From: Lasiosphaeria ovina
Taxonomy: Eukaryota; Ascomycota; Sordariomycetes; Sordariales; Lasiosphaeriaceae
Length of the DNA stretch: 64,000 nucleotides
Direction: 5' to 3'
NCBI GenBank assembly: GCA_033439765.1
Contig: JAULSN010000004.1
Coordinates: 1,684,001-1,748,000, forward strand
Both the position numbers and the translations under genes were made by a program. The notes below the pieces were generated by a model. The model ran no database searches, was not told where the DNA came from, and was given only the letters and a program-made list of their open reading frames with translations. Positions 11,807-26,178 of the stretch are shown here, piece by piece (the first letter of the stretch is position 1; every line of letters begins with the position of its first letter).

Positions 11807-14800
11807 ATGGCAGGCATCGAGCAGCTCGAGATCCATAGCAAGGTACGTCTCGTTCGCCTTCCCGCTTCGAGCCGTTCTCGCCCTTCTTTTGCACCCCCTC
11901 TCCTCGCATCCGCCCCATTCCCGTTGCGCCTCTGCAGTCAAGCCGCGCCGGCGAGAAAAGGATTTGCGAATGCTAAACTGGAACCGTGTGACAAAAACAG
12001 TCATACATTGTGCGATGGGTCAAGGTCGAGGCTGGACACACCATCTCGTGGAGCGTGCAGCCACACAAGAAGTCCGTGTAAGTAAATACTCGGTACCTAG
12101 ACGACCAAAGCACCCGTGGCCCTGGCGCCTGCTCGTGTGTGAATCTAGACGGCCGGTTCTGAACTGACCCCGCGACTCTCCAGAAACTTCGCCATCGTCA
12201 AGCACCCGGGTAATGGAGGCACGAGCCTGGTTTCGCAGTCGGACGAGACGGGCCCCTTGGACCAGCATACGGAAGGAGGTGTCAGCGATGGCAAGGCAGG
12301 CCTGTTCGCCAAAAAGGATGCCAGCACTGCGCAGGACCAGCTCGCCAAGAAAGGCTTCATCCCAATAAAGTGGTACGGGAAATGTGAGGCCGACAAGGTC
12401 TCGGTCGGGACCCTCGATGTCACCGAGGGCGGCATGTTTGGCTTGGTATTCGACAACACGTTTTCCAAGCAAACCTCCAAGACGGCAACCTTCGTTCTCC
12501 TGACATATCCGACCGGCGCGCCGCCAGTAACTGCCCGCAACCTGCCCAATCTCCAGGCCGGTCTGAATGCCAATTCCAGCAAGACAAGCTTGGGGAAGTA
12601 CAGCAGCCCGCGTCTCGGTGCTGTCGCCTCCGAATCGGTCGACAGTCTCCATAGCCACCCTGCTGGGGCCGGGCGCATGCTGTCCAACGCCGGTAGAAGC
12701 GACAGTGCGACGTCGAGTTCGTACCATGTAGGCACGCTGCTCAAGAGGAGACGCAAGAAGGGACAGGGGTTTGCGCGGCGCTTCTTTTCTCTCGACTACA
12801 CGACATGCACGTTGTCATATTATCACAACCGCAATTCCTCGGCCTTGAGGGGAGCCATACCCCTTAGCCTGGCCGCTGTAGCAGCCGACGAGAGAAGGCG
12901 GGAAATCACCATCGACTCGGGCGCCGAGGTGTGGCATCTCAAGGCCTCGAATGCGAAGGAGTTCAGCGACTGGGCCCGCGCCCTGGAGCGCGCAAGCCGC
13001 ATCGCTCGAGGCTTGGAGTCGCTTCCCAGCAATGCCGCGGCCTCAGAGACGCCCCGAGTTGTGCAGGCAGCCACTGGCGGCGCGCCGTACCCCGGGCGGG
13101 AGGAGGACAACAGGGAGTGGAAGCAGGTGGAGACCCTGGTAAGCCGGATTGTGGGGACGAGGGACGCCCTCCGACGCCTTGTCAAGGATATGAACGCGCA
13201 GAAGCAGACACATAGTCACGCTCTTCTCTCTCCAGGAACACCGACTCTGTCAGAAGACTCGGACAGCTATTTCCTTCCGCAGTCCGACAGACGTCACTTC
13301 TGGAAACGCAAGACGAGCGCCGCCTCCTCGCCGCTCATACCGCAGGCCTTCCAGACGGCGGTCGGTACTTCACTGGCTGTGCCGTCGCCGACGTCCGCCC
13401 CGGCCACCGTACCGAACGGCGCAAACAGAGCGTCTAGAACTCCCGCGCATGAAGAGCGCAATATGCACGACCATTGCGCAGCCCTGCTGAACGATTTGGA
13501 TACTGTGGTCGTCGAGTTCTCAAATCTCCTATCTAGCAGCAAGCGCCGAAGGTTACCTGCGTCATCTTCGGCCGGCCCGAGGAGTAGCTTTGAGTCGACC
13601 TCTACTACGGAAGAGTTCTTCGACGCTGAGGTGGGCGACGCAGAAAGATCCCAGAATCAGCTCATGATTATCAGCCACCATAGCGAGGAAGACACTCCGG
13701 CTTCGGATGCGGAGGAGGCTCTGACGCACGAGACTTCATCGGTGTCCTCAATGGAGGACGAAGAGGACTTTCACCATTCCTCAGAGGGTGCTGTGAGCCT
13801 CTTCCCGTCAAAACCGAAATCACTGGCGCCTCTACCAATTCCGGACGCAGTCCGGAGGCGCAAAACTATCCCGCGGGCGACCGTACCACCACCTAGTCTC
13901 ATTGCCTTTGTTCGCAAGAACGTCGGCAAGGATCTTAGCACGATCAGCATGCCCGTATCTGCCAACGAGCCAACCTCACTTCTCCAGCGCTCGGCAGAGC
14001 AGCTAGAGTACGCAAACCTCCTGGATGCGGCTGCCCAAAAAAGCCAACCGAAAGAGCGTCTTCTCTACGTGGCGGCATTTGCAATTTCACAGTTCAGTGG
14101 CGGGCGAGCAAAAGAGCGAGCCATACGCAAGCCGTTCAATCCTTTGCTAGGCGAGACCTTTGAACTGGTGCGATCCGAGGCCGAAGTCCCAGGGGGTTTC
14201 CGCCTGCTCGTCGAGAAGGTGTCGCACCGGCCCGTGCGCCTCGCCATGCAAGCCGACAGTGCGCTCTGGTCATTCTCCCAGTCGCCCGCCCCCACGCAAA
14301 AGTTCTGGGGCAAGAGCGCCGAGATCACTACCGAAGGCCGCGTGCGCGTCAGTCTGCGGCTACTAGACGGCACCGACGAGTTGTATAGCTGGAACATCGC
14401 GACCGTGTTTCTGCGCAACGTTGTCATGGGCGAGAAGTATGTGGAGCCGGTCGGTACCATGAACGTTACCAACGAAAGCACGGGCGCCAAGGCCGCCGTC
14501 GAGTTCCGCTCCAAGGGCGTGTTCGGCGGCCGCGGCGAGGAGGTCCAGGTCGAGGCGTACGGGGCAGACGGCGGACACAGCGGCGCGTCGCTGACGGGCA
14601 CCTGGACCGGGGGGCTGCGCCTCATGCCCGGGGGCACCGAGGTATGGAAGGTTGGCAGCCTCGTCGAGAACCCCGCCGCCACGTACGGCATGACGACCTT
14701 CGCCGCGAGCCTCAACGAGATCACGGGCCTCGAGAAGGGCAAGCTGCCACCCACCGACAGCCGGCTCCGTCCGGATCAGCGATTCGCCGAGCAGGGCGAC

Positions 14801-15025
14801 CTCGACCAGGCCGAGGACTGGAAGGTCAGGCTGGAGGAGGCGCAGCGAGAGAGGCGCAGGGCGCTCGAAGAGCGCGGCGAGGAGCACAAACCTAGGTGGT
14901 TTGCCAGGGTGGCCACCAGCCAGGACGGCGAAGAGGTCTGGCGCCTCAAGGGCGGCAAGGACGGGTACTGGGAAGAAAGAGCAAAGGGCGCGTGGTCCGG
15001 CGTGCCCGACATCTTTACCGGGTAG
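11807..15025 (+). CDS. osh3: OSH3-type oxysterol-binding protein (GOLD-PH-ORD)
   Basis: A lipid-transfer protein expected to act at ER-plasma membrane or ER-Golgi contacts; Osh3 in yeast binds PI4P and regulates the phosphatase Sac1. Exons are 11807-11842, 12001-12077 and 12184-15025, giving 984 aa. The start MAGIEQLEIHSK followed by SYIVRWVKVEAGHTISWSVQP is the N-terminal GOLD-like domain (about 1-160). A PH domain lies near 219-309 (VGTLLKRRRKKGQGFARRFF). A FFAT-like ER-anchoring motif EFFDAEV is at about 515-521, inside an acidic Ser/Thr-rich linker. The OSBP-related domain covers about 640-980, with the family core NPLLGETFE near 695. The signature motif reads EKVSHRPVR (about 715-723) instead of the classical EQVSHHPP. 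The first exon is only 12 codons, so the start depends on the splice reading, which agrees in phase and family order. Confidence 0.94.
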
Positions 15026-16127
15026 GGGGTCTGTTGTCTGTCTATCTGACTGTCTGTCTGGCGGAGTTGAGGGGACCGGATCCAGTACCGCCTAGTACCT
15101 ACCGACCTATGTACCCCCCGCGCTTGTCTCCTTCATTTTCGAATGGATTCCAAACCTTGTTTTGGCTACGAAAATGGCGTTCCTGTGTACTTTTTATTTG
15201 TTTTCTAGTTGATTACTCTACTTGTACTTCTTACCATATCTCTGTCCCTATCCCTGTTTTGCTTCGCTGGATATGGGGAACGGGAGTGGGCTTTATTCCA
15301 TTTCTTTGTTTGTTTTATTTATTTATTGACTTCTTTATTTACTTACTTCTTGCCCCTGGACTAGTTAGTTGCTTAGTTGCTTGGCAAGGCGAGATGGAAG
15401 GAGCCTGGGAATTGAAAAAAAAAGGGGGAGGTAGCGGCCTAAAACAGAAATGTAGGGTAGGGATGTAGCAGCAGCGGCAGCAGGAGGAGGAGGAGGGCGT
15501 AGGCGTTGTGCCAATCAATGGCTGGAAATTGAGCAAGTTATGTAGCGAGTGAGGCTGGTTTATTGTTGTTTTATTGTCGTTATTGTTGTTTTCGTTGTGT
15601 TTGTTTTTGGAAGGGATAAGGGTGCAATATGAGTGTGGCTTGAGAAGTGTCTTTCGCTACCATGTAGTAAGAATACCATATCATATTATGAGATATGCAG
15701 GGTAGATATTTGAGGGGGTATGTGAATATAGGTAGGTAAGTAGGTAGGTTACATGGGTAGGCCAGGCATTGACTGTCGTGTGTTGGACGAAAGAATGGGG
15801 TTGTGATGGGACGAAAGGCTAGCAAACGATCTGGTCTTGTCAATTCCGTCCCAAGATATACCAGTTCCTTTTGTATGTACAGATGAAAGTATTTGTATTG
15901 GCATGACGTCAGGCCGCGCTAAAAGAAGAGTACGTTTTGCTGCCATCCCTTTTTCTACCCATGACCGTCAGAAAGACTGTGAATTTTGTGCCGTGAATTT
16001 TGTAAAAAAAGCCTCGGAATATTTGTACAGAAGAAAAAAAGGAAAATAATGTCACAGTTTTAGTAGGTGGTACTCGATACACAGAGCCACGGCACCACTT
16101 GACGCCTTTTGTATTATTATCGTACAG
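15026..16127. other. Convergent intergenic spacer downstream of osh3
   Basis: Contains the 3' UTRs of osh3 (+) and the small conserved protein (-). It is T-rich on the osh3 side, with a TAGGTAGG-type motif at 15729-15750 and A-rich runs near 16004-16045. No gene is visible. Confidence 0.6.
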
Positions 16128-17087
16128 TTACAGTGCCTTTTCCTCCTCTCGGAGGCAGGCAACCAGCTTCTCGCGGAGAAAGGGGCTCAAGCCCAGGCTG
16201 GTTGAGCGAAGCACGAAGGAGAGAAAGTCAGCCGGTTGCATTCAACAAATCGCTGCGGTGGTGGGGTGGGAGAGAAAACGGAGGCTTCTGCTGCTTACAT
16301 CCCCTCGTTTGTGATGATGCGGTATGTGCCGCTGGCCTGGAAGTTCCCGAGCACGATGCCGCGGCCGTCAACTTCGAGACTGCCCAGAATGTCCTCGGGC
16401 CTGGGGGTCGAGATGTTAGAGATGGAAGGGGCTGAAGGCACAAGTTATAGACCACACGCACCAAGCTATGCGCCCAAAGTCGGGCGGGTTCCGCGTGTCG
16501 CTGAGGTGGACCCAGCCGCCGACGCCCGCACCGCCGGCGCCGCCCTCGGCGCTCGCCCCGCCGGCGCCCGTGCCGGCGCTGCGCAGCTTCCTGCGCGCGC
16601 TGTGCATGAAGTTGGACCCGGCGGGCGACGCAAAGGCCTGGGCCTGACTCTTGAGGTCTGGGTCATCGGCGGCGTGCTGCGCGAGCACGCGGTTGAGGGT
16701 GGCCAGGAAGCGCGGGTTCTCGCGGAACGAGCTCGGCGTCGGCGGCACCGACGTCGTGGTGCCGATGGCCAGCGCCGCGCTCGGCGGGTCGCTGTCGAGG
16801 AGCGAGAGCAGGTACGCTTGCGGCTGCTGCGGGTGTGTGAAGACGTTCTGTGGTTCGCGCGAGAGCCCGAGGTCAGCGACGGGGTTGCTGGCAGCTTCTA
16901 TCAGATGCACTGCGCGCGCCGGACGCTAGCTAGCTAATGAGATAGCTAGGTAGGTCTCCAAGCAGGCAGGCGTAGGCCTGGTAGGGTGAGGGTGGCTGAC
17001 AATGTTTGGGTTGGACGCCAGCGTCGACAGGATCCGTGTAAGAGCCCATGGCATGCGCGAAGCTGCGCGGAAGTGCGACGCCAGCAT
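16128..17087 (-). CDS. Conserved fungal protein of unknown function, probably mitochondrial
   Basis: A four-exon minus-strand gene that no single open frame shows. Exons are 17087-17001, 16847-16462, 16400-16299 and 16197-16128; phases agree and give 214 aa. The N-terminus MLASHFRAASRMPWALTRILS is basic, hydroxylated and free of acidic residues, like a mitochondrial presequence. Next comes NVFTHPQQPQAYLLSLLDSDPP, a low-complexity Gly/Ala-rich stretch (about 125-140), then the conserved core RNPPDFGRI, PEDILGSLEVDG, SGTYRIITNEGILGLSPFLREKLV near the C-terminus. I recognise this core as a recurrent uncharacterised fungal family but cannot name a function. The first intron donor, GTCAGC, is less typical than the others. 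The gene diverges from the polymerase epsilon subunit gene across 441 bp. The exon reading is well supported by the C-terminal core and less so at the first exon. Confidence 0.75.
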
Positions 17088-17528
17088 GATGGCGTTGGCG
17101 CTTCAAAGGTGTTTCCAGGTTGCTGTATTTGTGTATTCGGGAGACTCGCAATGCCGTCATTACGGCATAGCAGAATAATTCTTGGTGCTGTTGTGGCCAA
17201 TGGGAGCTGCCTTCCGGTAGCCACCTCAGGTGCCGGCGGCAACTCTGGCAGGGTCAACGGCTTACAGGGGTGGTGAGTCCACTGCAGCTGGGCAGCCCCT
17301 CCAAGACGCGAAATAACGCGTCTTGCAGGCCCATTAACGCGCTCACATACGGAGACATTTGGTAGGTGTTGAGGTTATCAACTCCACACTGCAACAAGAC
17401 ATTGACAACGATAGACGGTATATGGACTCTCGCAACGACACGAACTCTATCTTGCTTGGTCACGCGCCCGACTATCTACCCTAGGTGCACTAATTCACAC
17501 AGCGAATATCACATTTGCAGCAGACACC
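17088..17528. promoter_or_regulatory. Shared divergent promoter region
   Basis: Only 441 bp lie between the start codons of the small conserved protein (-) and the polymerase epsilon subunit (+). Both promoters and 5' leaders must fit here, so partly shared control is plausible. I see no clear TATA box and claim no specific factor site. Confidence 0.5.
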
Positions 17529-20061
17529 ATGATGATAGTGCCGAGCCCCCAGAAAAAAACGCCGGCAAAACCACCGCCAAACAGTCCCGAACCGGAAAGG
17601 GAAAAGGCGTCCAGGCGGACGAAGCCGGTAGCGCCCTTCTTCGCTCCCAAAAATCTCGCACCCTCGAGCGACATCCCCTCGTCGTCGCCTGCCTTTGCGA
17701 CCCCGGCGCACACGCTACGGCCGTTCCAGGCGCCCGCACCCGCAAAGGCTGCTATTCTGCCTATCATCCTTCCGCCGGCCACCCTACGGCCGCTCGCCTT
17801 CCGCACCTTCACCAAGAAGCACAACCTGACCCTGACGTCGTCGGCCCTGCAAGAGCTCGCTACTTTTATCGGGAGACACTGCGGCTCGGGATGGCGCGAG
17901 CAGGGTCTCGCCGAGAAGGTCCTCGAGGAGGTCTCGCGCGCCTGGAAGAATCGCAATGGCGGCGTGATTGTCGACGGCAGCAGTGCTGAGCTGAAGGACA
18001 TCCTCAAGACGCTCGAGGGGAACATGAGCGGCGGCAAAATCATCATTGGGCCCCGCGGTATAAGCCGCCAAAACAGTCTCTTGCTGGAGCCCGCCGACGA
18101 CGCCGACCACTCCAAGACGCGCTTGGGTCTGAGGCCGACCGCTTCGCTCTTGCGTAATGACAGCCAAGGCAGCATGGGCATGTCCAACCTGGGCTTCGCC
18201 GACGAGCCAGATGACGACGCCGCCGTCAAGGATGCCCGAAGGTGGCTGAAGGTCGTACACGCTTTTGAGCAGCCGCGCTTCGTCTACAACGTCGCGAAGA
18301 AACACTTTGAGCGGTTTGTCTGCTGCCCACCGCCGTAAACCCCTTTGCACCAATTAATGACGATACAGAGATCCGTCCAAGCCATCGATACTCCCCGTTG
18401 CCGCCCACAGGACCGACATGTTCCGCAACAGGTTCAATGTAATCCACCAGCGTCTTCTGCGTAACGAGGCTTTCCAAACATCGGCCGTCGCCGGGAGCAG
18501 GGGCTCAACCCTCCGGCGTACGGCCTCATCAGCGCTGCAGTCTCACAAGATCACCCCCATTTCCAACCTCCTCGGCCGCCACGGCAGCCATCACATGCTC
18601 CTTGGGATGCTCGTCATCTTGCCCACCGGCAGCCTGGCCATCAGCGACCTGACAGGCACCATCATGCTCGACCTCTCCCACGCCGTCTCCATTCCCGAGA
18701 ATTCGGCCTGGTTCACGCCAGGGATGATTGTGCTGATCGACGGCGTCTACGAAGAGGAGGAAGAGTCGATGGGCAAGGGCCTCAGCGGAAGCAGCGGCGT
18801 GGGCGGCACCATCGGCGGCCGCTTCCAGGGCTTCTTCATCGGCCAGCCGCCGTGCGAGAAGCGGAAGGCGACCTTGGGCGTCAGCGGACCCGACGGCGGT
18901 GCCGACCACACCATCGGAGGCGGCTTTGGCTGGATCGACTTTCTCGGCGTGGGCAGCGAGAGGGCCGTGGGCTCTCGTATGCGGAAGCTGGAGCAGAGAC
19001 TCCTGCGCCAGCCCGCGCTGGCCGAACCCGACGATCCGTGGCGCGGGCGCATCGTCATTATCGGCGAGCTCAATCTCGACCAGCCGCGCAGCCTACAGGC
19101 CCTCAAGAAGATCCTGGGCCTCTACGCCAGCGACCCCGAGGGGTCCACGCCCATGACTTTTGTCCTGACGGGCAACTTCACGTCGCACGCTGTCATGGCG
19201 CGTGGTGGCAGCGGCGGCAGCATCGAGTACAAGGAGTTCTTTGACGCCCTGGCCTCGACGCTAGCGGACTACCCCATGCTGCTGACCACGGCCACGTTTG
19301 TGTTTGTGCCCGGCGACAACGACGGCTGGGTGTCTGCCTTCTCCGGCGGCTCCGCGGTGCCGCTGCCGAGGAAGGCCGTGCCGGACCTGTTCACGTCGCG
19401 AATCCGGAGGGTGTTTGCCGCCGCCAACTCGGAGGCGGGGCTGCCTAACAACAGCAGCACAAACGGCGATGCCAAAAAGGGCGGCGAGGCAATATGGACT
19501 ACGAACCCCAGCCGCCTAACCCTGTTTGGCCCGTCCCACGAGCTGGTCCTGTTCCGGGACGACATCTCGGCCCGTCTCCGCCGCGCCTCGGTGCGCCTCA
19601 AGACCAAGGCCAAGGAGCCGACCGCAGCAGGCGACGAGGACGTGGCCATGGTCGGGGCTGCAGCGGAAGCCGAAGTCATGGACGTCGATACGGAGGACAA
19701 TAATAATCCTCCCGGCGGGCAGCTGCAGCAGCAGCCGGACGCAGCAGCAGCAGCAGAGGTGCCGTACGACGTCGGCGCCGCGCGCAAGCTCGTCAAGACA
19801 CTTCTCGACCAGGGCTTCCTGGCGCCCTTCCGCCAGGCCGTCCGCCCCATCCACTGGGACTACGCCGCCGCCCTCTACCTGTACCCGCTGCCCACGGCCG
19901 TCGTGCTCGTCGACACGACGGCCCCGCCCTTCTGCATCACGTACGAGGGCTGCCACGTCATGAACCCCGCCGGCGTCCTCGTCACGGGCAAGAAGGGCGC
20001 CGCGCGCTGGGTCGAGTACGACGTCGGCCGCGTCGGGAAGGTGAGAGAGTGCACTTTTTAG
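17529..20061 (+). CDS. dpb2: DNA polymerase epsilon subunit B (Dpb2/POLE2)
   Basis: Essential second subunit of the leading-strand replicase, linking it to the CMG helicase in the nucleus. Exons are 17529-18313 and 18369-20061, giving 825 aa. The junction restores Arg-Asp (CG|A) and reads HFERDPSKPSILPV, as expected. An N-terminal disordered Pro/Lys-rich segment (1-75) precedes the helical N-domain (about 80-215). Then come the OB-fold segment (HKITPISNLLGRHGSHHMLLGML, about 302-325) and the inactive calcineurin-like phosphodiesterase fold: IVIIGELNLD, FVLTGNFTS and FVFVPGDNDGW. Metal-binding residues of active phosphoesterases are not preserved, normal for this family. A Ser/Gly-rich insertion lies in the OB/PDE region (about 440-480) and an acidic Gln/Ala-rich loop near 685-725. 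The protein ends KVRECTF, close to the family's usual end. The second Met (17532) is an equally possible start. Confidence 0.95.
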
Positions 20062-22602
20062 AAAACTATTATATACCTACTTTCTTTTGTCCTGTTAAGC
20101 TTTTTGGAGTAGCAAGAGACAGGCGAATGGTGTGAGGGGGGACTGTGAGCTTGGAGGCATTTAAATAATGATCATGGTTAGCGAACCGCATTGCATGCAT
20201 TACAGGGGGGATATCTTGTTTCTTTTTCGTGATTTGGGACAATACATATATCCATTTATCTTCCCTCTCTCCTCACTCACTGCCTTCCTTGCTCATTAGA
20301 AGGGAATGTAAGTGGTAGTGAGTGTTCACTGTGTTTGTTTACGTGATGATGAATGTTGCTTGTATTGTAGAAATGTATGCATATACGAATGGATGTGCTT
20401 GAGTGCTTTAGGTATTTATATTCAAGGGTTGGCTGGCTGGCGTCAAGGTACCCCTTTTTCTTTTCTGCCTTTTATGCTTTACCGCGTTACTTCTCTACAC
20501 TCGAATTCCTCTCCTCACCTAATCCATCTCTCCACGCCTACTCCCCCGTATACGGCTGCACAAAACTAGGTAGCTTGGTAGGTACGAGCTTTGACTACTC
20601 GGAGATAATCATGCTGTGTAATAATTAGGTAGCCAAGCCGCAGTATCAAGCCTCGAATATTTGCCAAGTGGTTCAATTCCCAAGTCTGCCTGTCTAAAAT
20701 AACGATCATTGCTAATTGTTACATATTTTATTTCGTCTGCTCAATGAGGCTCTGCCCAAAGAGTGACTTGCGCAGTTAGATTTATTACAAAAGTGAAATG
20801 GCTCAGTGTTTCTTACATACTTGTACGTATGGTACGTAGGTAGTGTGAAATGTCTTTGGTTCCATGTTGGGACGCTGTTGAAGGAAAAAGGAAAAGAACA
20901 GGCGAAAAAAGCATTTCATTTTAGAAACGACAAAGAAAGAGAATGGAAAAGAAGATCGCGTTACCTTGTGCAAGTTGCGCATATTTTTAAACCCACAACA
21001 AAACAATACCGTAGTTAGTAGGTAGGTCAGGTAGGTATTTGCTCCCCCACCCCTCCAATCTCGCGGGCATCACCAGTCCGTCAACGTTCCGTCGTTCGGC
21101 TAGGACGTATCCGAGTCCTGCCACCACCTAGGTATGCAAGCAATTCTTCTATATCTTCCTCCCATTTCCCCCTTCTCCATCTCTCTCAGAAGTACACTAG
21201 GTATACACTCCTTGACTCTGCGGTAGGTTGTTGTCACATCCCGATCCCGATCCTGATCCCCTTCCACCATTACCACCAGTCCGCAACCAAGTTCGCTTGT
21301 TTGTCTGTATGTGCCCCCTTTTATGCGTGGTAGAAACGACTGGAGGTGTATTGTTTACTTGTTTGCTGTATTGGACGCAGGCAGAATTTTATTTCTCTTC
21401 CGTTAGTGTAATGACCTCCACCGCTACCCGCTAAAGAACAAAACACGCGAACGCTCGGTTGATTGGGAATGGATAATACAAAAAAAGAAAAAAAGGGGGG
21501 AAATGGCCTCAGCACTCTCCTTCTTGTTTCATCGTCGGCGGTTCGTCCATAGCGCTAGGTTGAGGGAAGGGGCCGTCTGCCTGTCAAAATGGAAAGGCCA
21601 CAAAAAGGCACAAACAAAATACCGTCTTCAAACCGAATCTTTCTTGTCTTGTCTTTTCCGATTCTCTTCCAGGATATCAATGATATATGTACCTTGTGTA
21701 TGCTAAGCGCCTACACATAAAAGGGGAAAAGAAAGCAGAGCAACCCCGCATATAGGTATGTGGGAGAATTGTTTCTGTCCCCGTTCCGGCTCCGTGTTAA
21801 TCCATCCATCCATCCATCCATCTATCCCGCACCGCGTACCAGACCATGAACATGACGACTCGACTTTGAAACCAGGATGAATCCTTACTCCATAACCCCC
21901 CATTCCGTTGCCTGCGACCCCGAAACGAAACAAGAAAAGAGGACAAGGCAAATATCAAAAGGGAGAAGAGAGAAAAGAAAAAAAAAGGGGGGGGGGAATA
22001 CGAGGCCCAAAACAAAATAGCCTCACAAAGAATCATGGTGAAGAACCTGGACATGGTATTTCTTTCCTCGGGGAAACCCCAAGTCTTCGAGAAGACGGAA
22101 GCACCGTCATTCCACCACCAGACGAGGGGATATATACTATGTTCAGAGAAAAGAGGCAAAGAAAGCAGCCGAGATTTTGAGCAACCATGATCGCTGCTCC
22201 CGAGAGGGAAGATTGGGTTGGTAGGTGGGGAAGGAAAAGAAAAAGGCAATAGAAACGCCAACTACATTCTTTTCAAGAAAAGGTCCATCCCTGAACAGCG
22301 GCACCGCATCCCATGAGTAGGCAAAACAAACCGAAAACAAAAGGGAAAAGCAAGAAAACGTAGGCGCAGTGCGTACGCCATTGCTGTGTAGTAAAGCGAG
22401 GGATAGGAAACCCACAACGGAGCGACTCGCGCATGAAAAATGCACCCTGCCCAACTCAATGGGAGCGGGAGGGATAGGGAAACTAGTTGCCAAGCGTAGA
22501 GGAGGTATTGGATGAGTAACTGCTGAATCGGGCGCTATAGCCATTACCGGCGTAGAGGGTGCCGTGATCGGCGGGACGGTGCACCTGGTCGGACTCGGGG
22601 CT
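20062..22602. other. Convergent intergenic region (dpb2 and snf1 3' sides)
   Basis: About 2.5 kb of non-coding sequence including both 3' UTRs. It contains a CATC-type tetranucleotide run (about 21803-21823), a G-run (about 21988-21997), A-rich tracts and TAGGTAGG-type motifs at 21015-21038. A sequence at about 20667-20680 resembles a Pol III B box, but no cloverleaf forms around it. I see no gene. Confidence 0.55.
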
Positions 22603-25147
<2,545 letters not shown>

Positions 25148-26178
25148 GCTGCGTCCGTCCGTCAATCGGTCGTTAAAAGGGATCCTGGTAGGTACGGGTA
25201 CCTTGGTTCGTGTCGAAGCGGGCGTCGTGGCGATCAAAGTCGTCTGAATGGCGTGTGGAGAATCGAGACAATGCAGCTTGACAACTCAATTCTAGAGCTA
25301 TGCGGCTACGTCGTCAGCGAGGAGGGGTCAATCGCCCCGCTCAGTTGCCGTGGGTTGCTAACTGTGGGGCTCTACCTAGGTCGGCTGACAAGGTGGGGGC
25401 GTTTAGCTACCGGGTCACCTTGACGACACCTTACAGCGTCCTCGAAAGCTTGGAGGGATATCCCCTCTAGATATTTCGGATAAGTTAGTTAGGTAGTCAT
25501 CTGTTTATTTTATGCATCTGGGTTTTCGGGGGGTTTTTTTTTTGTAGATATGCTTTTTCGATTTAATTCCATATTTTCAACGAATATTCACTCATCGTTC
25601 ACGTAGGTAAGATTGGACTTGGCAACTCACCCCGATTTATCTGGGCAAAGAGGATCGTGTATGTAACTCAATTTGGGAATCATGGAAGTCTAGGTAAACT
25701 ACCTACTAAGCAAGCATCTAGGTTGCGTACAACCATCAAACTTGACTTGAATCGAGTCTTGCAGAAGCGCTTAAGCATGTTAACAAATTTCAGGTAATTC
25801 CTAGCACCACGCCGCAACTATACATCATTCTGATGTCAACTCTAAAGGTATTGGCTATAAATTCGCCTCGTGACAACCTGGAACTGAGTCGTCGTAACTA
25901 CATTTACTATGATCGAGGGCCATAGCTTAGTGGAAACAAATCTTGATCCGGGGGCCTTCCATAATCGTTGCTGGATTGGTTGAAATGGAAAATACCATGT
26001 ATCCGTACTCTTACACTAACTACCTAATATCTAGTGAGCAATGGATAACAATTACCTAGTATTCCAGAGCCATTCCCATTTAAATTGTCATCTCAAGTGA
26101 CACATATACGCTGACAACCATCATGTAATGATATAATGCACTGACCCAAGCGTGGCTCTGTGCTCGCTGAAAATCCAA
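25148..26178. other. Intergenic region upstream of snf1
   Basis: About 1 kb between the snf1 start and the stop codon of the DUF92 gene. Its left part should be the snf1 promoter and leader; the right part is the AT-rich 3' flank of the DUF92 gene. It includes a G/T-rich run at about 25528-25545. No gene is visible. Confidence 0.55.

Noticed and set aside
20625..20690. tRNA-like promoter boxes (TAGCCAAGCCG and GGTTCAATTCC)
   Set aside because: The boxes resemble Pol III A and B boxes, but I could not pair a D-stem, anticodon stem or acceptor stem around them.
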